A DNA stretch of 50,847 nt from Holophagaceae bacterium (GTDB taxonomy: Bacteria > Acidobacteriota > Holophagae > Holophagales > Holophagaceae): assembly GCA_025353305.1 (NCBI GenBank), contig JANXQX010000272.1, forward strand, positions 1 to 50,847. Direction: 5' to 3'. The position numbers were made by a program, and so were the translations under genes. Within the stretch, counting starts at the first letter, position 1, and every line of letters begins with the position of its first letter. A model generated the notes under the pieces. It ran no database searches and was not told where the DNA came from. It saw only the letters and a list, made by a program, of their open reading frames with translations. This document shows, in pieces, positions 1-7,592 of this stretch.

Positions 1-87
1 GCGGCTCAGCACGCGCCGCCCCAGTTCTTCCAGGGCCGTATCGTCGTCATGCTCCAGCACCAGGTCGTCGATATCGGGGATGATCAT
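1..87 (-). CDS. 5' end of an unidentified gene (partial, runs off the left edge)
   Basis: An ATG on the minus strand at 87 opens a frame that stays open for 29 codons to the window edge. The visible N-terminus is acidic (begins MIIPDIDDLVLEHDDD) and too short to assign to a family. It is divergent from cinA, with about 135 bp of moderately AT-rich sequence between the two starts that probably holds both promoters. I cannot say more about function. Confidence 0.45.
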   Translation of the reverse strand, partial: MIIPDIDDLVLEHDDDTALEELGRRVLSR

Positions 88-223
88 GGTTCAAGGCTAC
101 TACGCTGGGAGAGCCGCCTTCAGTGAAGCCTCAATCGAAAATAGAAAAATCGGCAGTTCCATGAGAGATCCCGAAAACAAAGATCGGCTCCCCCATTCAC
201 CGCTCATTTAAGACGGAGTGCCC

Positions 224-1447
224 GTGCGTATCGAATGCATCGCCATCGGCTCGGAACTGCTCACCACGAAGCGATTGGATACCAATTCCGTGTGGATCGC
301 CGAACGCCTGGCGGGGTTGGGACTGGGGCTCCACCGCAAGACGGCCGTGGGGGATCACCGGGAGGATCTGGCGGAGCTCTGCGAGGAAGCCTTTCGCCGC
401 AGCGATGTGATCATCTGCACCGGCGGTCTCGGCCCGACTTTCGATGACTTCACGAAGGAAGTGTGGGCGGACACATTCGGCGTGGAATTGGTTGAAGATG
501 CCGGGTGTCGGGCGGATCTCGTCACCTGGTATGAACAGCGCAAGCGGGTTCCTCCTCCGGCGAATTTCAAGCAAGTGCTTTTCCCAACTGGCTCAAGGCC
601 CTTGAGCAACCCGCTTGGAACGGCGCCTGGCGTGTTTTGGGAGCGGGAAAGCAAGTTCATCTTCATGCTCCCGGGTGTGCCGCGGGAGATGAAACGCATG
701 TGGCTCGATCATGTGGAACCCAGGCTGAAACCCTTGGCCGGCCCGGCGGTGCACACTCTGCGCATGGTGGTGTGCGGAGTGCCGGAGAGCACCCTGGATC
801 AACGCACCGAAGCCATCCGCGACCGTCATCCGCATCTCGACTGGACGATTCTCGCGGGCCTGACCCAAGTGGAGTTCGTTTTGCGCAGCAGCGATCCCAG
901 CGCCTTGGATGCAGCGCGCGAAGAATTGGCGACGGAGCTGGGCGACGATCTGGCTTGTACGGGGAGCGGCGACTTGGAGAGCATGGTGCTCGACTCCCTG
1001 AAAGCGCGAGGCGAAACCCTGGCCGTGGCCGAGAGCATGAGCGGTGGCTTGGTGGCAGCGCGGTTGACGGCCATCCCTGGTGCCAGCGGGGGGTTCACCG
1101 GTGGCGCGGTGGTCTACAGCGCAGCCGCCAAGGTCGCCCTGGCAGGCCTGGATCCTGCCTTCATCCAGAAGCACGGGACGATTGGCGAAGCCACGACCTT
1201 GGCCCTTGCGAAGGGCATCCGGGAAAAACTGGGCACCACCTGGGGCCTTGCCATCACCGGCAATGCAGGCCCCACTCTGGACTCTGGCGGCAGGGACCGT
1301 TCATTGGGTGAATGCGTGGTGGCCGTGGCAGGGCCTTCCGTCGAGGCGGTCCGACCCTTCATCGTTCCTGGAGACCGCGTCGATATCCAACTCCGAAGCG
1401 CTGCGTGGGCGCTGGATCTTCTCAGGCGGATGCTGGTCCGGACGTGA
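224..1447 (+). CDS. cinA: CinA-family protein (MoCF-like domain plus nicotinamide-nucleotide amidase domain)
   Basis: About 407 aa in two domains. The N-terminal half is a molybdopterin-binding-like (MoCF) domain, with AIGSELL near residue 8 and TGGLGPT near residues 66-72. The C-terminal ~150 residues match the PncC/CinA amidase domain that deamidates nicotinamide mononucleotide in NAD salvage. That domain is slightly divergent: the usual AESCTGG reads AESMSGG (the serine is kept) and TGIAGP reads TGNAGP. I place the start at GTG 224 because GGAG at 215-218 sits 5 nt upstream; the in-frame GTG at 218 overlaps that site. Full-length CinA proteins are about 400-420 aa, so the gene looks complete. 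Activity of the amidase domain is inferred, not shown. Confidence 0.9.
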   Translation: MRIECIAIGSELLTTKRLDTNSVWIAERLAGLGLGLHRKTAVGDHREDLAELCEEAFRRSDVIICTGGLGPTFDDFTKEVWADTFGVELVEDAGCRADLVTWYEQRKRVPPPANFKQVLFPTGSRPLSNPLGTAPGVFWERESKFIFMLPGVPREMKRMWLDHVEPRLKPLAGPAVHTLRMVVCGVPESTLDQRTEAIRDRHPHLDWTILAGLTQVEFVLRSSDPSALDAAREELATELGDDLACTGSGDLESMVLDSLKARGETLAVAESMSGGLVAARLTAIPGASGGFTGGAVVYSAAAKVALAGLDPAFIQKHGTIGEATTLALAKGIREKLGTTWGLAITGNAGPTLDSGGRDRSLGECVVAVAGPSVEAVRPFIVPGDRVDIQLRSAAWALDLLRRMLVRT

Positions 1448-1462
1448 GCCTGCAGGGCGTGG

Positions 1463-1549
1463 GTCGAGAGTCGAGAGTTGAAAGTCGAGGAGTTCAGTGT
1501 TGGGGGCCAAGGGACTTCGGCCCGCAGCCCTCCACCCACAGCCCACCGC
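1463..1549. repeat. Heptamer-repeat element 1 (cinA-plsY spacer)
   Basis: Starting 16 bp after the cinA stop there are four consecutive 7-mers of the type GTCGAGA (1463-1490). After a GC-rich middle (GGGCC...GGCCC can pair) come four consecutive 7-mers of the type CCACAGC (1522-1549). Unlike most other copies, the two halves are not complementary, so this copy looks mosaic. It lies directly upstream of the plsY ribosome-binding site. Confidence 0.7.
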
Positions 1550-1572
1550 AGCGCCTCTGCTAAGGTGATTCG

Positions 1573-2253
1573 ATGGAATCACCTCTGCCTTTTGTGCACG
1601 CGCCTCTCCAGCTTGCGCTTTGGTGCCTCGGCGCATTCGTATGCGGAAGCATACCTTTCGGCCTGATCGTGGTGAAGCTATTGGGCCAGGGCGATGTGCG
1701 CTCCAAGGGGAGCGGCAATATCGGCGCCACGAATGTCAGCCGGGTAGCCGGAAAGGGGCCTGGCATCCTGGTGCTGTTGTTGGATATTGCCAAGGGGATC
1801 ATTCCCGTGGTCCTGGCCCGCCGCGCCGGGATCCTCGAATCCATGCTTCCCTGGATCGGGTTCGGAGCGGTTCTGGGGCATGTCTTTTCCCCCATGCTGC
1901 GGTTCAAGGGCGGCAAGGGCGTGGCCACGGCCTTCGGTATCGTCCTGGCGGTGCAGTGGCGGTTGGGCGCGCTACCCCTGGCTTTCTTCGTCGCGGCGCT
2001 CTGGCTCACGCGGCATGTGAGCCTTGGCAGCATCCTCGCGGCGCTGATGCTGCCCCTGGAAGTCGTCCTGCTAGCTTTGAGCGGTCCCTACGGTGGCTTT
2101 CGAGCGCTCGGGGAACATGCGCCCTACCTGATAGCCTGGGCCTTCATCGCAGTGCTGGTCATCGCCAACCACCACGAGAATATCCGCCGCCTTCAAGCGG
2201 GCACCGAATCCAAGCTTTGGGGCGCCACACCAGATGACCAATTCCATGTCTGA
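1573..2253 (+). CDS. plsY: Acyl-phosphate:glycerol-3-phosphate acyltransferase PlsY
   Basis: 226 aa inner-membrane enzyme that transfers an acyl group from acyl-phosphate to glycerol-3-phosphate to make lysophosphatidic acid, the first step of phospholipid synthesis. The family motifs are all present: GSIPFG, GSGNIGATNV, DIAKG, FKGGKGVATAFG and a late NHHEN. Several hydrophobic segments fit the multi-pass fold and the length is normal for the family. ATG 1573 follows AAGGTG at a sensible distance. The 3' end overlaps gpsA by 20 bp. gpsA makes the glycerol-3-phosphate substrate, so the pair forms a functional operon. Confidence 0.96.
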   Translation: MESPLPFVHAPLQLALWCLGAFVCGSIPFGLIVVKLLGQGDVRSKGSGNIGATNVSRVAGKGPGILVLLLDIAKGIIPVVLARRAGILESMLPWIGFGAVLGHVFSPMLRFKGGKGVATAFGIVLAVQWRLGALPLAFFVAALWLTRHVSLGSILAALMLPLEVVLLALSGPYGGFRALGEHAPYLIAWAFIAVLVIANHHENIRRLQAGTESKLWGATPDDQFHV

Positions 2254-3259
2254 CCGTCCCGACATCGCGATTTTCGGAGCAGGCGTGTGGGGCACGGCTT
2301 TGGCCATCGCATGGGCCCAGGCAGGCCACCGGGTGGCGTTATGGGGGCATACGCCTGCCAAAATGGCGGAGCTGCTCGCCACGCGCCGCCACCCCCGTTT
2401 GAATGGCATAGAACTCCCGCCGAATCTCCACCCCATGTCCGATCCTGCCGAGGCCTTCACGGCGCGATTGTGGATTTCCAGCATCGCCACCCAGGCCAGT
2501 CCGGCAGCCTGGTCAACTCTGCGGACCCATGCCCCCAAGTGGAATGCGCAAGCACCCGGCATTCTGCTGCACACGAGCAAGGGCATCCTGGCCGATAGCC
2601 ACCAGCGCCTGGCCGAAGCCCTTGAGCCGCTTCTGGGCCTGCCGGTGGGTGTGCTGTCGGGTCCGACCTTTGCGGATGAAGTGGCCAGAAACCTTCCTTC
2701 CGCCATGGTCATGGCACTGCCTTCGAGTATCTCTGATGCCCAGGCCGTAACCCTTCAGCATCAACTTGCCACGGAGCACCTGCGCCTGTATCTGAGCCGC
2801 GATGTGGTCGGCGTGGAGCTTTGCGGCGCGCTGAAGAATATCCTCGCCATCGCCGCGGGCCTGGTGGAAAAGCTGGGCCTTGGACACAATGCCCGGGCGG
2901 CCCTGATCACCCGGGGCCTCGCTGAAATCGCGCGGCTCGTGGCGGCCATGGGCGGTGCGCCGGACACGGTCATGGGCCTGGCGGGCATGGGTGATCTGCT
3001 GCTCACGGCCACGGGGCCGCAAAGCCGCAACCGCAGGCTGGGGGCTTATCTTGCAGAAGGCAAAACTTTGGATGAAGCCCAAGTCCTGATGGGTGGACAA
3101 GTGATGGAGGGCGCCAGCACCACCAAAGCCGCACTGGCCTTGGGCCGGAAGTGGGGCGTGGAGTTGCCCATTGCCGAAGAAGTGTCCCGGTTGCTGGATG
3201 GCGCCAACCCGAAGGAGGCCGTAGGGCGGCTCATGAACCGATCGCTGAAATCGGAATGA
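2234..3259 (+). CDS. gpsA: NAD(P)+-dependent glycerol-3-phosphate dehydrogenase
   Basis: 341 aa soluble enzyme that reduces dihydroxyacetone phosphate to sn-glycerol-3-phosphate. The N-terminal Rossmann motif GAGVWGTALA is at about residues 14-23, and the conserved catalytic region includes GALKNILAIAAG followed by GHNARAALITRG. Length matches the family. The start overlaps plsY, and an in-frame ATG four codons later (2246) is an alternative; neither has a strong ribosome-binding site, which suits translational coupling to plsY. Confidence 0.96.
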   Translation: MTNSMSDRPDIAIFGAGVWGTALAIAWAQAGHRVALWGHTPAKMAELLATRRHPRLNGIELPPNLHPMSDPAEAFTARLWISSIATQASPAAWSTLRTHAPKWNAQAPGILLHTSKGILADSHQRLAEALEPLLGLPVGVLSGPTFADEVARNLPSAMVMALPSSISDAQAVTLQHQLATEHLRLYLSRDVVGVELCGALKNILAIAAGLVEKLGLGHNARAALITRGLAEIARLVAAMGGAPDTVMGLAGMGDLLLTATGPQSRNRRLGAYLAEGKTLDEAQVLMGGQVMEGASTTKAALALGRKWGVELPIAEEVSRLLDGANPKEAVGRLMNRSLKSE

Positions 3260-3321
3260 TTTCGATTTGCGGTTTGCGATTTACGATTGTCGATTGGGCA
3301 GAGTCCCAAAGCCACAGCCCA
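3258..3321. repeat. Heptamer-repeat element 2 (gpsA-dehydrogenase spacer)
   Basis: Six consecutive 7-mers of the type ATTTGCG/ATTTACG run from 3258 to 3299 and overlap the gpsA stop codon. Further 7-mers follow, including CAGCCCA at 3315-3321, which is the same unit seen in other copies. The run ends at the ribosome-binding site AAGGAGG (3321-3327) of the next gene. Confidence 0.65.
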
Positions 3322-3332
3322 AGGAGGCTCCC

Positions 3333-4388
3333 ATGAACCCCTTTCGTTTTCGGGTGAAAGAACACGGCCCGGCCGGTTCAGTGGTGCGCGAGGATTTTGA
3401 GCCGCAGGCCCCAAAACCGGGCTGGGTCAGGCTTCAGATGAAAGCCATGGCGCTCAACCATCTGGATCTTTGGACCACTGTGGGGATGAAGGGCTATCCT
3501 CTGCCGCTGCCGGTGACGCCGGGATGTGATGGCGCTGGCATCGTGGAGGCCGTGGGAGAAAATACCGCCTTGCCCCCGGGGGTTGAACTGGATGGCAGCG
3601 TGATGATCGCGCCGGGCCTCAGCTGTGGCGTCTGCGCGGCCTGCCTGCGGGGCGACGACATGCTCTGCCGTGACTATAAAGTGATGGGCAACGGATGCGA
3701 TGGCACTGCGTCCACCCACGTGCTGGTGCCCGCGGCCAACCTGCTGCCGATTCCAGGCAACTGGGACTTCGAGCAGGCGGCGACTTTTCCCCTGGTCTTC
3801 CTCACGGCGTGGGAAATGCTGGTGCACAAGGCGAGGCTGAAGCCCGGCGAGACCGTGCTGGTGTGGGGCGGCGGAAGTGGCGTGGGCAGCGCGGCCATCC
3901 AGTTGGTGAAATTCCTCGGCGGCCGCCCCATCGCCGTGGTGGGCAACCAGATGAAGGCCGTGAAGTGCTGGGAACTCGGAGCCGAGCATGTCATCGTCCG
4001 CGGCACCGAGGACGTCGCGAAAAAAGTGAAGGACCTGACGCAAAAACGCGGCGTGGATGTTGTCTTTGAACACACAGGCAGCGCGAGTTGGGAAATCAGC
4101 GTTTCATCCGTTTCACGCGGGGGCCGCATCGTCACCTGCGGCGCTACGACAGGCCGGGAAATCATGCTGGACCTCCGCACGCTCTTCGCCAAGCAATTGA
4201 CATTTCTGGGGTCCTACATGGGCCGCCGGGAGCACCTATGGACCTTGCTTGCCCTGGTCCAGCAAAACTCCACCAACCCGCCTTTCCGGCCCGTCATTGA
4301 TCGTGTTTTCAACCTCGCCGATTACCCCGAGGCGCAACGCCACTTGGAAGCAGGGCAGGGATTCGGGAAGGTGGTTTGCCGGGTCTGA
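3333..4388 (+). CDS. MDR-superfamily dehydrogenase/reductase with structural zinc site
   Basis: 351 aa medium-chain dehydrogenase/reductase. Four cysteines in the order CGVCAACLRGDDMLC form the structural zinc lobe. A nucleotide-binding segment follows (VWGGGSGVGSAAIQL, about residues 180-194). The residues that normally bind the catalytic zinc are absent: the position of the usual GHE motif reads GCDGAG and the early Cys position reads LNHLD. A quinone-oxidoreductase-like or enoyl-reductase-like reaction is therefore as likely as alcohol oxidation. The start is ATG 3333 behind AAGGAGG at 3321-3327; the longer upstream frame is the repeat element. Substrate unknown. Confidence 0.85.
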   Translation: MNPFRFRVKEHGPAGSVVREDFEPQAPKPGWVRLQMKAMALNHLDLWTTVGMKGYPLPLPVTPGCDGAGIVEAVGENTALPPGVELDGSVMIAPGLSCGVCAACLRGDDMLCRDYKVMGNGCDGTASTHVLVPAANLLPIPGNWDFEQAATFPLVFLTAWEMLVHKARLKPGETVLVWGGGSGVGSAAIQLVKFLGGRPIAVVGNQMKAVKCWELGAEHVIVRGTEDVAKKVKDLTQKRGVDVVFEHTGSASWEISVSSVSRGGRIVTCGATTGREIMLDLRTLFAKQLTFLGSYMGRREHLWTLLALVQQNSTNPPFRPVIDRVFNLADYPEAQRHLEAGQGFGKVVCRV

Positions 4389-4542
4389 TCCAAGGTCGGG
4401 AAAGAGAGTGACTTGGTAGCAGTTTGGAACCCGCGCGACCATTCATGACCCCAGGTCGACCGCTCGCGACATTTGGCGGCCGCTTGCAGGACGGATCAGA
4501 TCAAGGACCGTGCTCCGGCGATTCTGGTTCTTTGGAGATCCC

Positions 4543-5610
4543 ATGACTCAGCCATCCGCACTTCCGCCGACTTTGCTTCAGCGGCTTTTCAGTCCGCTTG
4601 CGTTGACTCGATCCCTGGACGGCGGGTTGGGGTGGATCTTGATCCTCGTCCTTCCTTATGCAGTGGTGGTCGGCCTTCTCGATAGCCGCTGGATGGAGGC
4701 CAGGGGCGGGTTGCGCCATCCTTGGCTGATCGGCTTGGCCCTGTTCGCGGCATTTGTCTGCTATTTCTTCATCCTGCTCAGATTGAAGGAACGCCGCCGG
4801 TCCAAGCTGGCGACCTTCTCACCTCGCGAATTCGAGGCCTGGCGGGCCCGGATGGAAGCCCGCAGCGTGATGATCGCCATCCCTGCTGGGTTTGCGCTCG
4901 CCCTCGTATCCCAAAGGCTTTGGCACCACACCCCTGTTTCGGTTTTGTTTCTGGTCCTTTTCCCGGTGATGGTTCTGGAGAGGATCGCGCTTGGCGAACA
5001 TCAAACAAGGCTGGAGAACCATGAGATGGTGGCCCGGGAGCAGGCACTGCGTGCCAAGCTGGCCCCCCATTTCATCTTCAACGCGCTGAATACGCTTCAT
5101 GCGCAGATTGAAACGGATCAACGCGGCGCTCAGGCGACCACCGAGCGGCTGGCCCAGCTCTTCCGCCAGGTGATCGAGGCTTCGGACCTGGCCACCATTC
5201 CGCTCAAGCTGGAGCTTGGGTTTGTGGAAGCCTACCTGGGCATCGAGCAGGCGCGGCTCGGAGAGCGGCTCAACGTTTCCATTGATATCCCTGAAGAGCT
5301 TGAATCAACCCAGGTGCCGCCCCTGTCGTTGCAGGTGCTTGTGGAGAATGCGGTGAAGCACGGCATCGCTCCCTTGGAGCGCGGTGGTGACATCCGCATC
5401 TCGGCGCGGTGGGCGGGGAACGCCATCTTCGTCGAAGTCAGCGATCCGGGCCCGGGTTTTGGCGCGCAGCCAGATAAAGGCATAGGTGAGAAGGGCGGCA
5501 CTGGCACTGCTCTGGAGACGTTGCGGGCCCGGCTGGAGCATCCAGGCGATCTCAGCCTGCTGCGCGTGGGAGACCGCAGCGTGGCAAGCTTCCGATGGAG
5601 GCAAGCGTGA
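4543..5610 (+). CDS. LytS-type sensor histidine kinase (His_kinase family)
   Basis: About 355 aa. The N-terminal ~150 residues carry four or so hydrophobic segments. They are followed by the His_kinase domain motif LAPHFIFNALNT with the phospho-accepting His near residue 176, and an ATPase domain with VENAVKHG (N box) and DPGPGFG (G box). This is the LytS/AlgZ type. Start ATG 4543 has GGAG at 4534-4537. Its stop overlaps the GTG of the next gene, a LytTR response regulator, so they form a two-component pair. The ligand is not predictable from the membrane region. Confidence 0.9.
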   Translation: MTQPSALPPTLLQRLFSPLALTRSLDGGLGWILILVLPYAVVVGLLDSRWMEARGGLRHPWLIGLALFAAFVCYFFILLRLKERRRSKLATFSPREFEAWRARMEARSVMIAIPAGFALALVSQRLWHHTPVSVLFLVLFPVMVLERIALGEHQTRLENHEMVAREQALRAKLAPHFIFNALNTLHAQIETDQRGAQATTERLAQLFRQVIEASDLATIPLKLELGFVEAYLGIEQARLGERLNVSIDIPEELESTQVPPLSLQVLVENAVKHGIAPLERGGDIRISARWAGNAIFVEVSDPGPGFGAQPDKGIGEKGGTGTALETLRARLEHPGDLSLLRVGDRSVASFRWRQA

Positions 5611-6290
5611 TCCGCGTAGTGATTGTTGAAGATGAACCCCTGGCACGCCAACACCTGGCGGATATGCTCTCAGAGCTTCCAGGCATCGAAGTCGTGGCCA
5701 CCGCGGAAAACGGGCGCAAGGGGCTTGCAGCCATCGCCGAGCAAAAGCCAGATGCGGTGTTTCTCGATATCGAGATGCCGGGCATCAAGGGCGTGGAGCT
5801 GATGCAGCTCCTGCCGGAGCCGAGGCCCTCGGTGGTCTTCGTGACGGCCTACCCTCAGCACGCCGTAGAAGCCTTCGCAGGCGGAGCCGTCCACTACCTG
5901 CTCAAACCCATTTCGCGCGTCGGAGTAGCGCAGGCCATCTCCCGCATCCGCCCCAAGGAGGAACCACTGCAGCGGGAGTGGCGGCGCATTCCCGTCCGCC
6001 GGAAGTCCGGCACGCGCCTGTTGCTGCCCGAAGAGGTCGATGCGCTGGTGGCGGATCTGGGCGATTGCGCGGCCTGGGTGGCGGAAGGCCGCCTGCCGGT
6101 GGACGGCACACTGGCCTTCTGGGAGGAGCGTCTGAAAGACCAGGGTTTTGTCCGGGTGCACCGCAATGCTCTGGTGCGCATCCAGGCCATCCGTGAACTG
6201 AGCGCAGAAGGCGATCTGGTGCTCCCCAGCGGTCGGATTCCCGTCAGCCGCCGTCGGATGGATGAGCTGCGGCAGGCATTGGGGATTTGA
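5607..6290 (+). CDS. LytTR-family response regulator
   Basis: 227 aa. Receiver domain first (VEDE acid pocket near residue 7, phospho-acceptor Asp54 in FLDIEMPG, the Lys of LLKP near 104), then a LytTR DNA-binding domain with the family signature VRVHRNALVRIQAI. I prefer GTG 5607 over ATG 5595 because GGAGG (5597-5601) lies 5 nt upstream and the start then overlaps the kinase stop as GTGA, a typical coupled arrangement. It should be phosphorylated by the preceding kinase. Targets are unknown. Confidence 0.9.
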   Translation: MIRVVIVEDEPLARQHLADMLSELPGIEVVATAENGRKGLAAIAEQKPDAVFLDIEMPGIKGVELMQLLPEPRPSVVFVTAYPQHAVEAFAGGAVHYLLKPISRVGVAQAISRIRPKEEPLQREWRRIPVRRKSGTRLLLPEEVDALVADLGDCAAWVAEGRLPVDGTLAFWEERLKDQGFVRVHRNALVRIQAIRELSAEGDLVLPSGRIPVSRRRMDELRQALGI

Positions 6291-6382
6291 TCTTTTTTGA
6301 TCCCCTTCATCCTGGCTAAACATTCCTTTTCATTCGTGCCGTTGCGGTCGCCGTGTCTCCGTGGTTCTCGGACTGCCTTTAT

Positions 6383-6423
6383 GGTGCTCCGCTGGTAGAC
6401 TCAGTGGTTTGGTCTGGAGCACC
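6383..6423 (+). promoter_or_regulatory. Inverted repeat that can hide the ribosome-binding site of the ArnA-like gene
   Basis: GGTGCTCC at 6383-6390 is a perfect inverted repeat of GGAGCACC at 6416-6423, with 25 nt between. The right arm contains the GGAG that serves the GTG start at 6425. In mRNA the two arms could pair and block translation initiation. The arms are seen directly; a regulatory role is inference. Confidence 0.45.
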
Positions 6424-6424
6424 C

Positions 6425-7474
6425 GTGAAAGTTCTCATTCTTGGCGTCAATGGATTCATTGGTTCCCATCTGGTGGGGCGAATTCTGCACGACACCAATT
6501 GGGAGGTGTATGGGATGGACCTCGGCACCCATAAGCTCACGGAACATGTGGGCCATGAGCGCTTCCACTTCGTGGAAGGCGACATCACCATCTCCAAGGA
6601 ATGGATCGAGTACCACGTGAAGAAATGCGACGTGGTGCTGCCCTTGGTCGCCATCGCCACACCGAAAATTTATGTCCAGGATCCGCTGCGGGTTTTCGAG
6701 CTGGATTTCGAGGAGAACCTGCGCATCGTCCGCCAGTGCGTGAAGTACAAGAAACGCATCGTCTTTCCAAGCACTTCGGAAGTCTACGGCATGTGCCCGG
6801 ACGAAGCCTTTGATGAATACACCTCGCCCCTAGTGACGGGTCCTGTGCCCATGGACCGCTGGATCTACAGCACCTCGAAACAGCTGCTCGACCGCGTGAT
6901 CTGGGCCTATGGATGGCAGCAGGGCCTCAAGTTCACGCTCTTCCGTCCCTTCAACTGGATGGGTCCCAAGCTCGACAGCCTGAATACCGCCAAAGAAGGC
7001 TCGTCGCGCCTGGTGACCCAGTTCGTCTGGAACCTCATCCAGGGCGAGCCCCTCAAATTGGTGGATGGGGGCGCGCAACGGCGCTGCTTCATGGATGTGG
7101 AAGACGCCATGGATGGCCTGATGATGATCCTGAAGAACGAGGGTGGGAAAGCCGATGGCGGCATCTTCAACATCGGCAATCCCAAGCTGGACCACAGCGT
7201 CCGCGAGGTTGCGGAGATGCTGCGGGAACTCTGGGTGCAGCACCCCATGCGGGCCCGTCTGGGTGTGAAGCTCAGCGACATCGTGGATGTGAGCAGCGGC
7301 GAATTCTACGGCAAGGGCTATCAGGATGTGAACAATCGGAAACCCAGCATCCAGCGGATGAAAGACACTTTTGGATTCGACCCCAAGGTCAGTATGAAAG
7401 CAGCCCTGGCCAAGAGCCTGGACTTCTTCCTGAAGGAATTTGAAGCCATGGAGCAGGTGGAGGAAGAGGGTTGA
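6425..7474 (+). CDS. ArnA C-terminal-domain homologue (UDP-glucuronate oxidative decarboxylase type SDR)
   Basis: 349 aa extended SDR enzyme. It follows the C-terminal decarboxylase domain of ArnA closely along its whole length: GVNGFIGSHL for NAD binding, a long conserved stretch around EWIEYHVKKCDVVLPL, STSEVYGMC, and the catalytic YxxxK in WIYSTSKQLLDR. ArnA uses this domain to oxidise and decarboxylate UDP-glucuronate to UDP-4-keto-pentose. The formyltransferase half of ArnA is absent. Start is GTG 6425 with TGGAG at 6415-6419. Followed by ArnT-like and ArnE/F-like genes, so a role in pentose modification of the envelope is likely. UDP-xylose synthesis is the main alternative. Confidence 0.85.
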   Translation: MKVLILGVNGFIGSHLVGRILHDTNWEVYGMDLGTHKLTEHVGHERFHFVEGDITISKEWIEYHVKKCDVVLPLVAIATPKIYVQDPLRVFELDFEENLRIVRQCVKYKKRIVFPSTSEVYGMCPDEAFDEYTSPLVTGPVPMDRWIYSTSKQLLDRVIWAYGWQQGLKFTLFRPFNWMGPKLDSLNTAKEGSSRLVTQFVWNLIQGEPLKLVDGGAQRRCFMDVEDAMDGLMMILKNEGGKADGGIFNIGNPKLDHSVREVAEMLRELWVQHPMRARLGVKLSDIVDVSSGEFYGKGYQDVNNRKPSIQRMKDTFGFDPKVSMKAALAKSLDFFLKEFEAMEQVEEEG

Positions 7475-7583
7475 GGTATGAGATATGAGATATGAGGGGT
7501 GCGCCCTCGGCGCACTAGTAGATGCGGTCTTTGGCCGCCACCTTATTGAACCTCGCACCTCATACCCTCACAACCTCAGCACC
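7473..7583. repeat. Heptamer-repeat element 3, hairpin type (ArnA-like/ArnT-like spacer)
   Basis: Four consecutive 7-mers of the type GAGATAT run from 7473 to 7500 and overlap the stop codon of the preceding gene. A perfect small hairpin follows (GTGCGCC at 7499-7505, GGCGCAC at 7509-7515). The right part (about 7549-7583) carries complementary CCTCATAC-type units. The whole spacer can fold on itself, and it ends 9 bp before the next ATG. Confidence 0.7.
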
Positions 7584-7592
7584 TGTTGAGCC

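Noticed and set aside
197..574. Minus-strand ORF opposite cinA
   Set aside because: Lies entirely within the confidently assigned cinA gene; no ribosome-binding site and no recognisable domain.
6281..6305. GGGGAT...ATCCCC repeat at the end of the first LytTR gene as a terminator
   Set aside because: Arms of 6 bp with a 13-nt T-rich loop and no T-tract after the stem; too weak to list.
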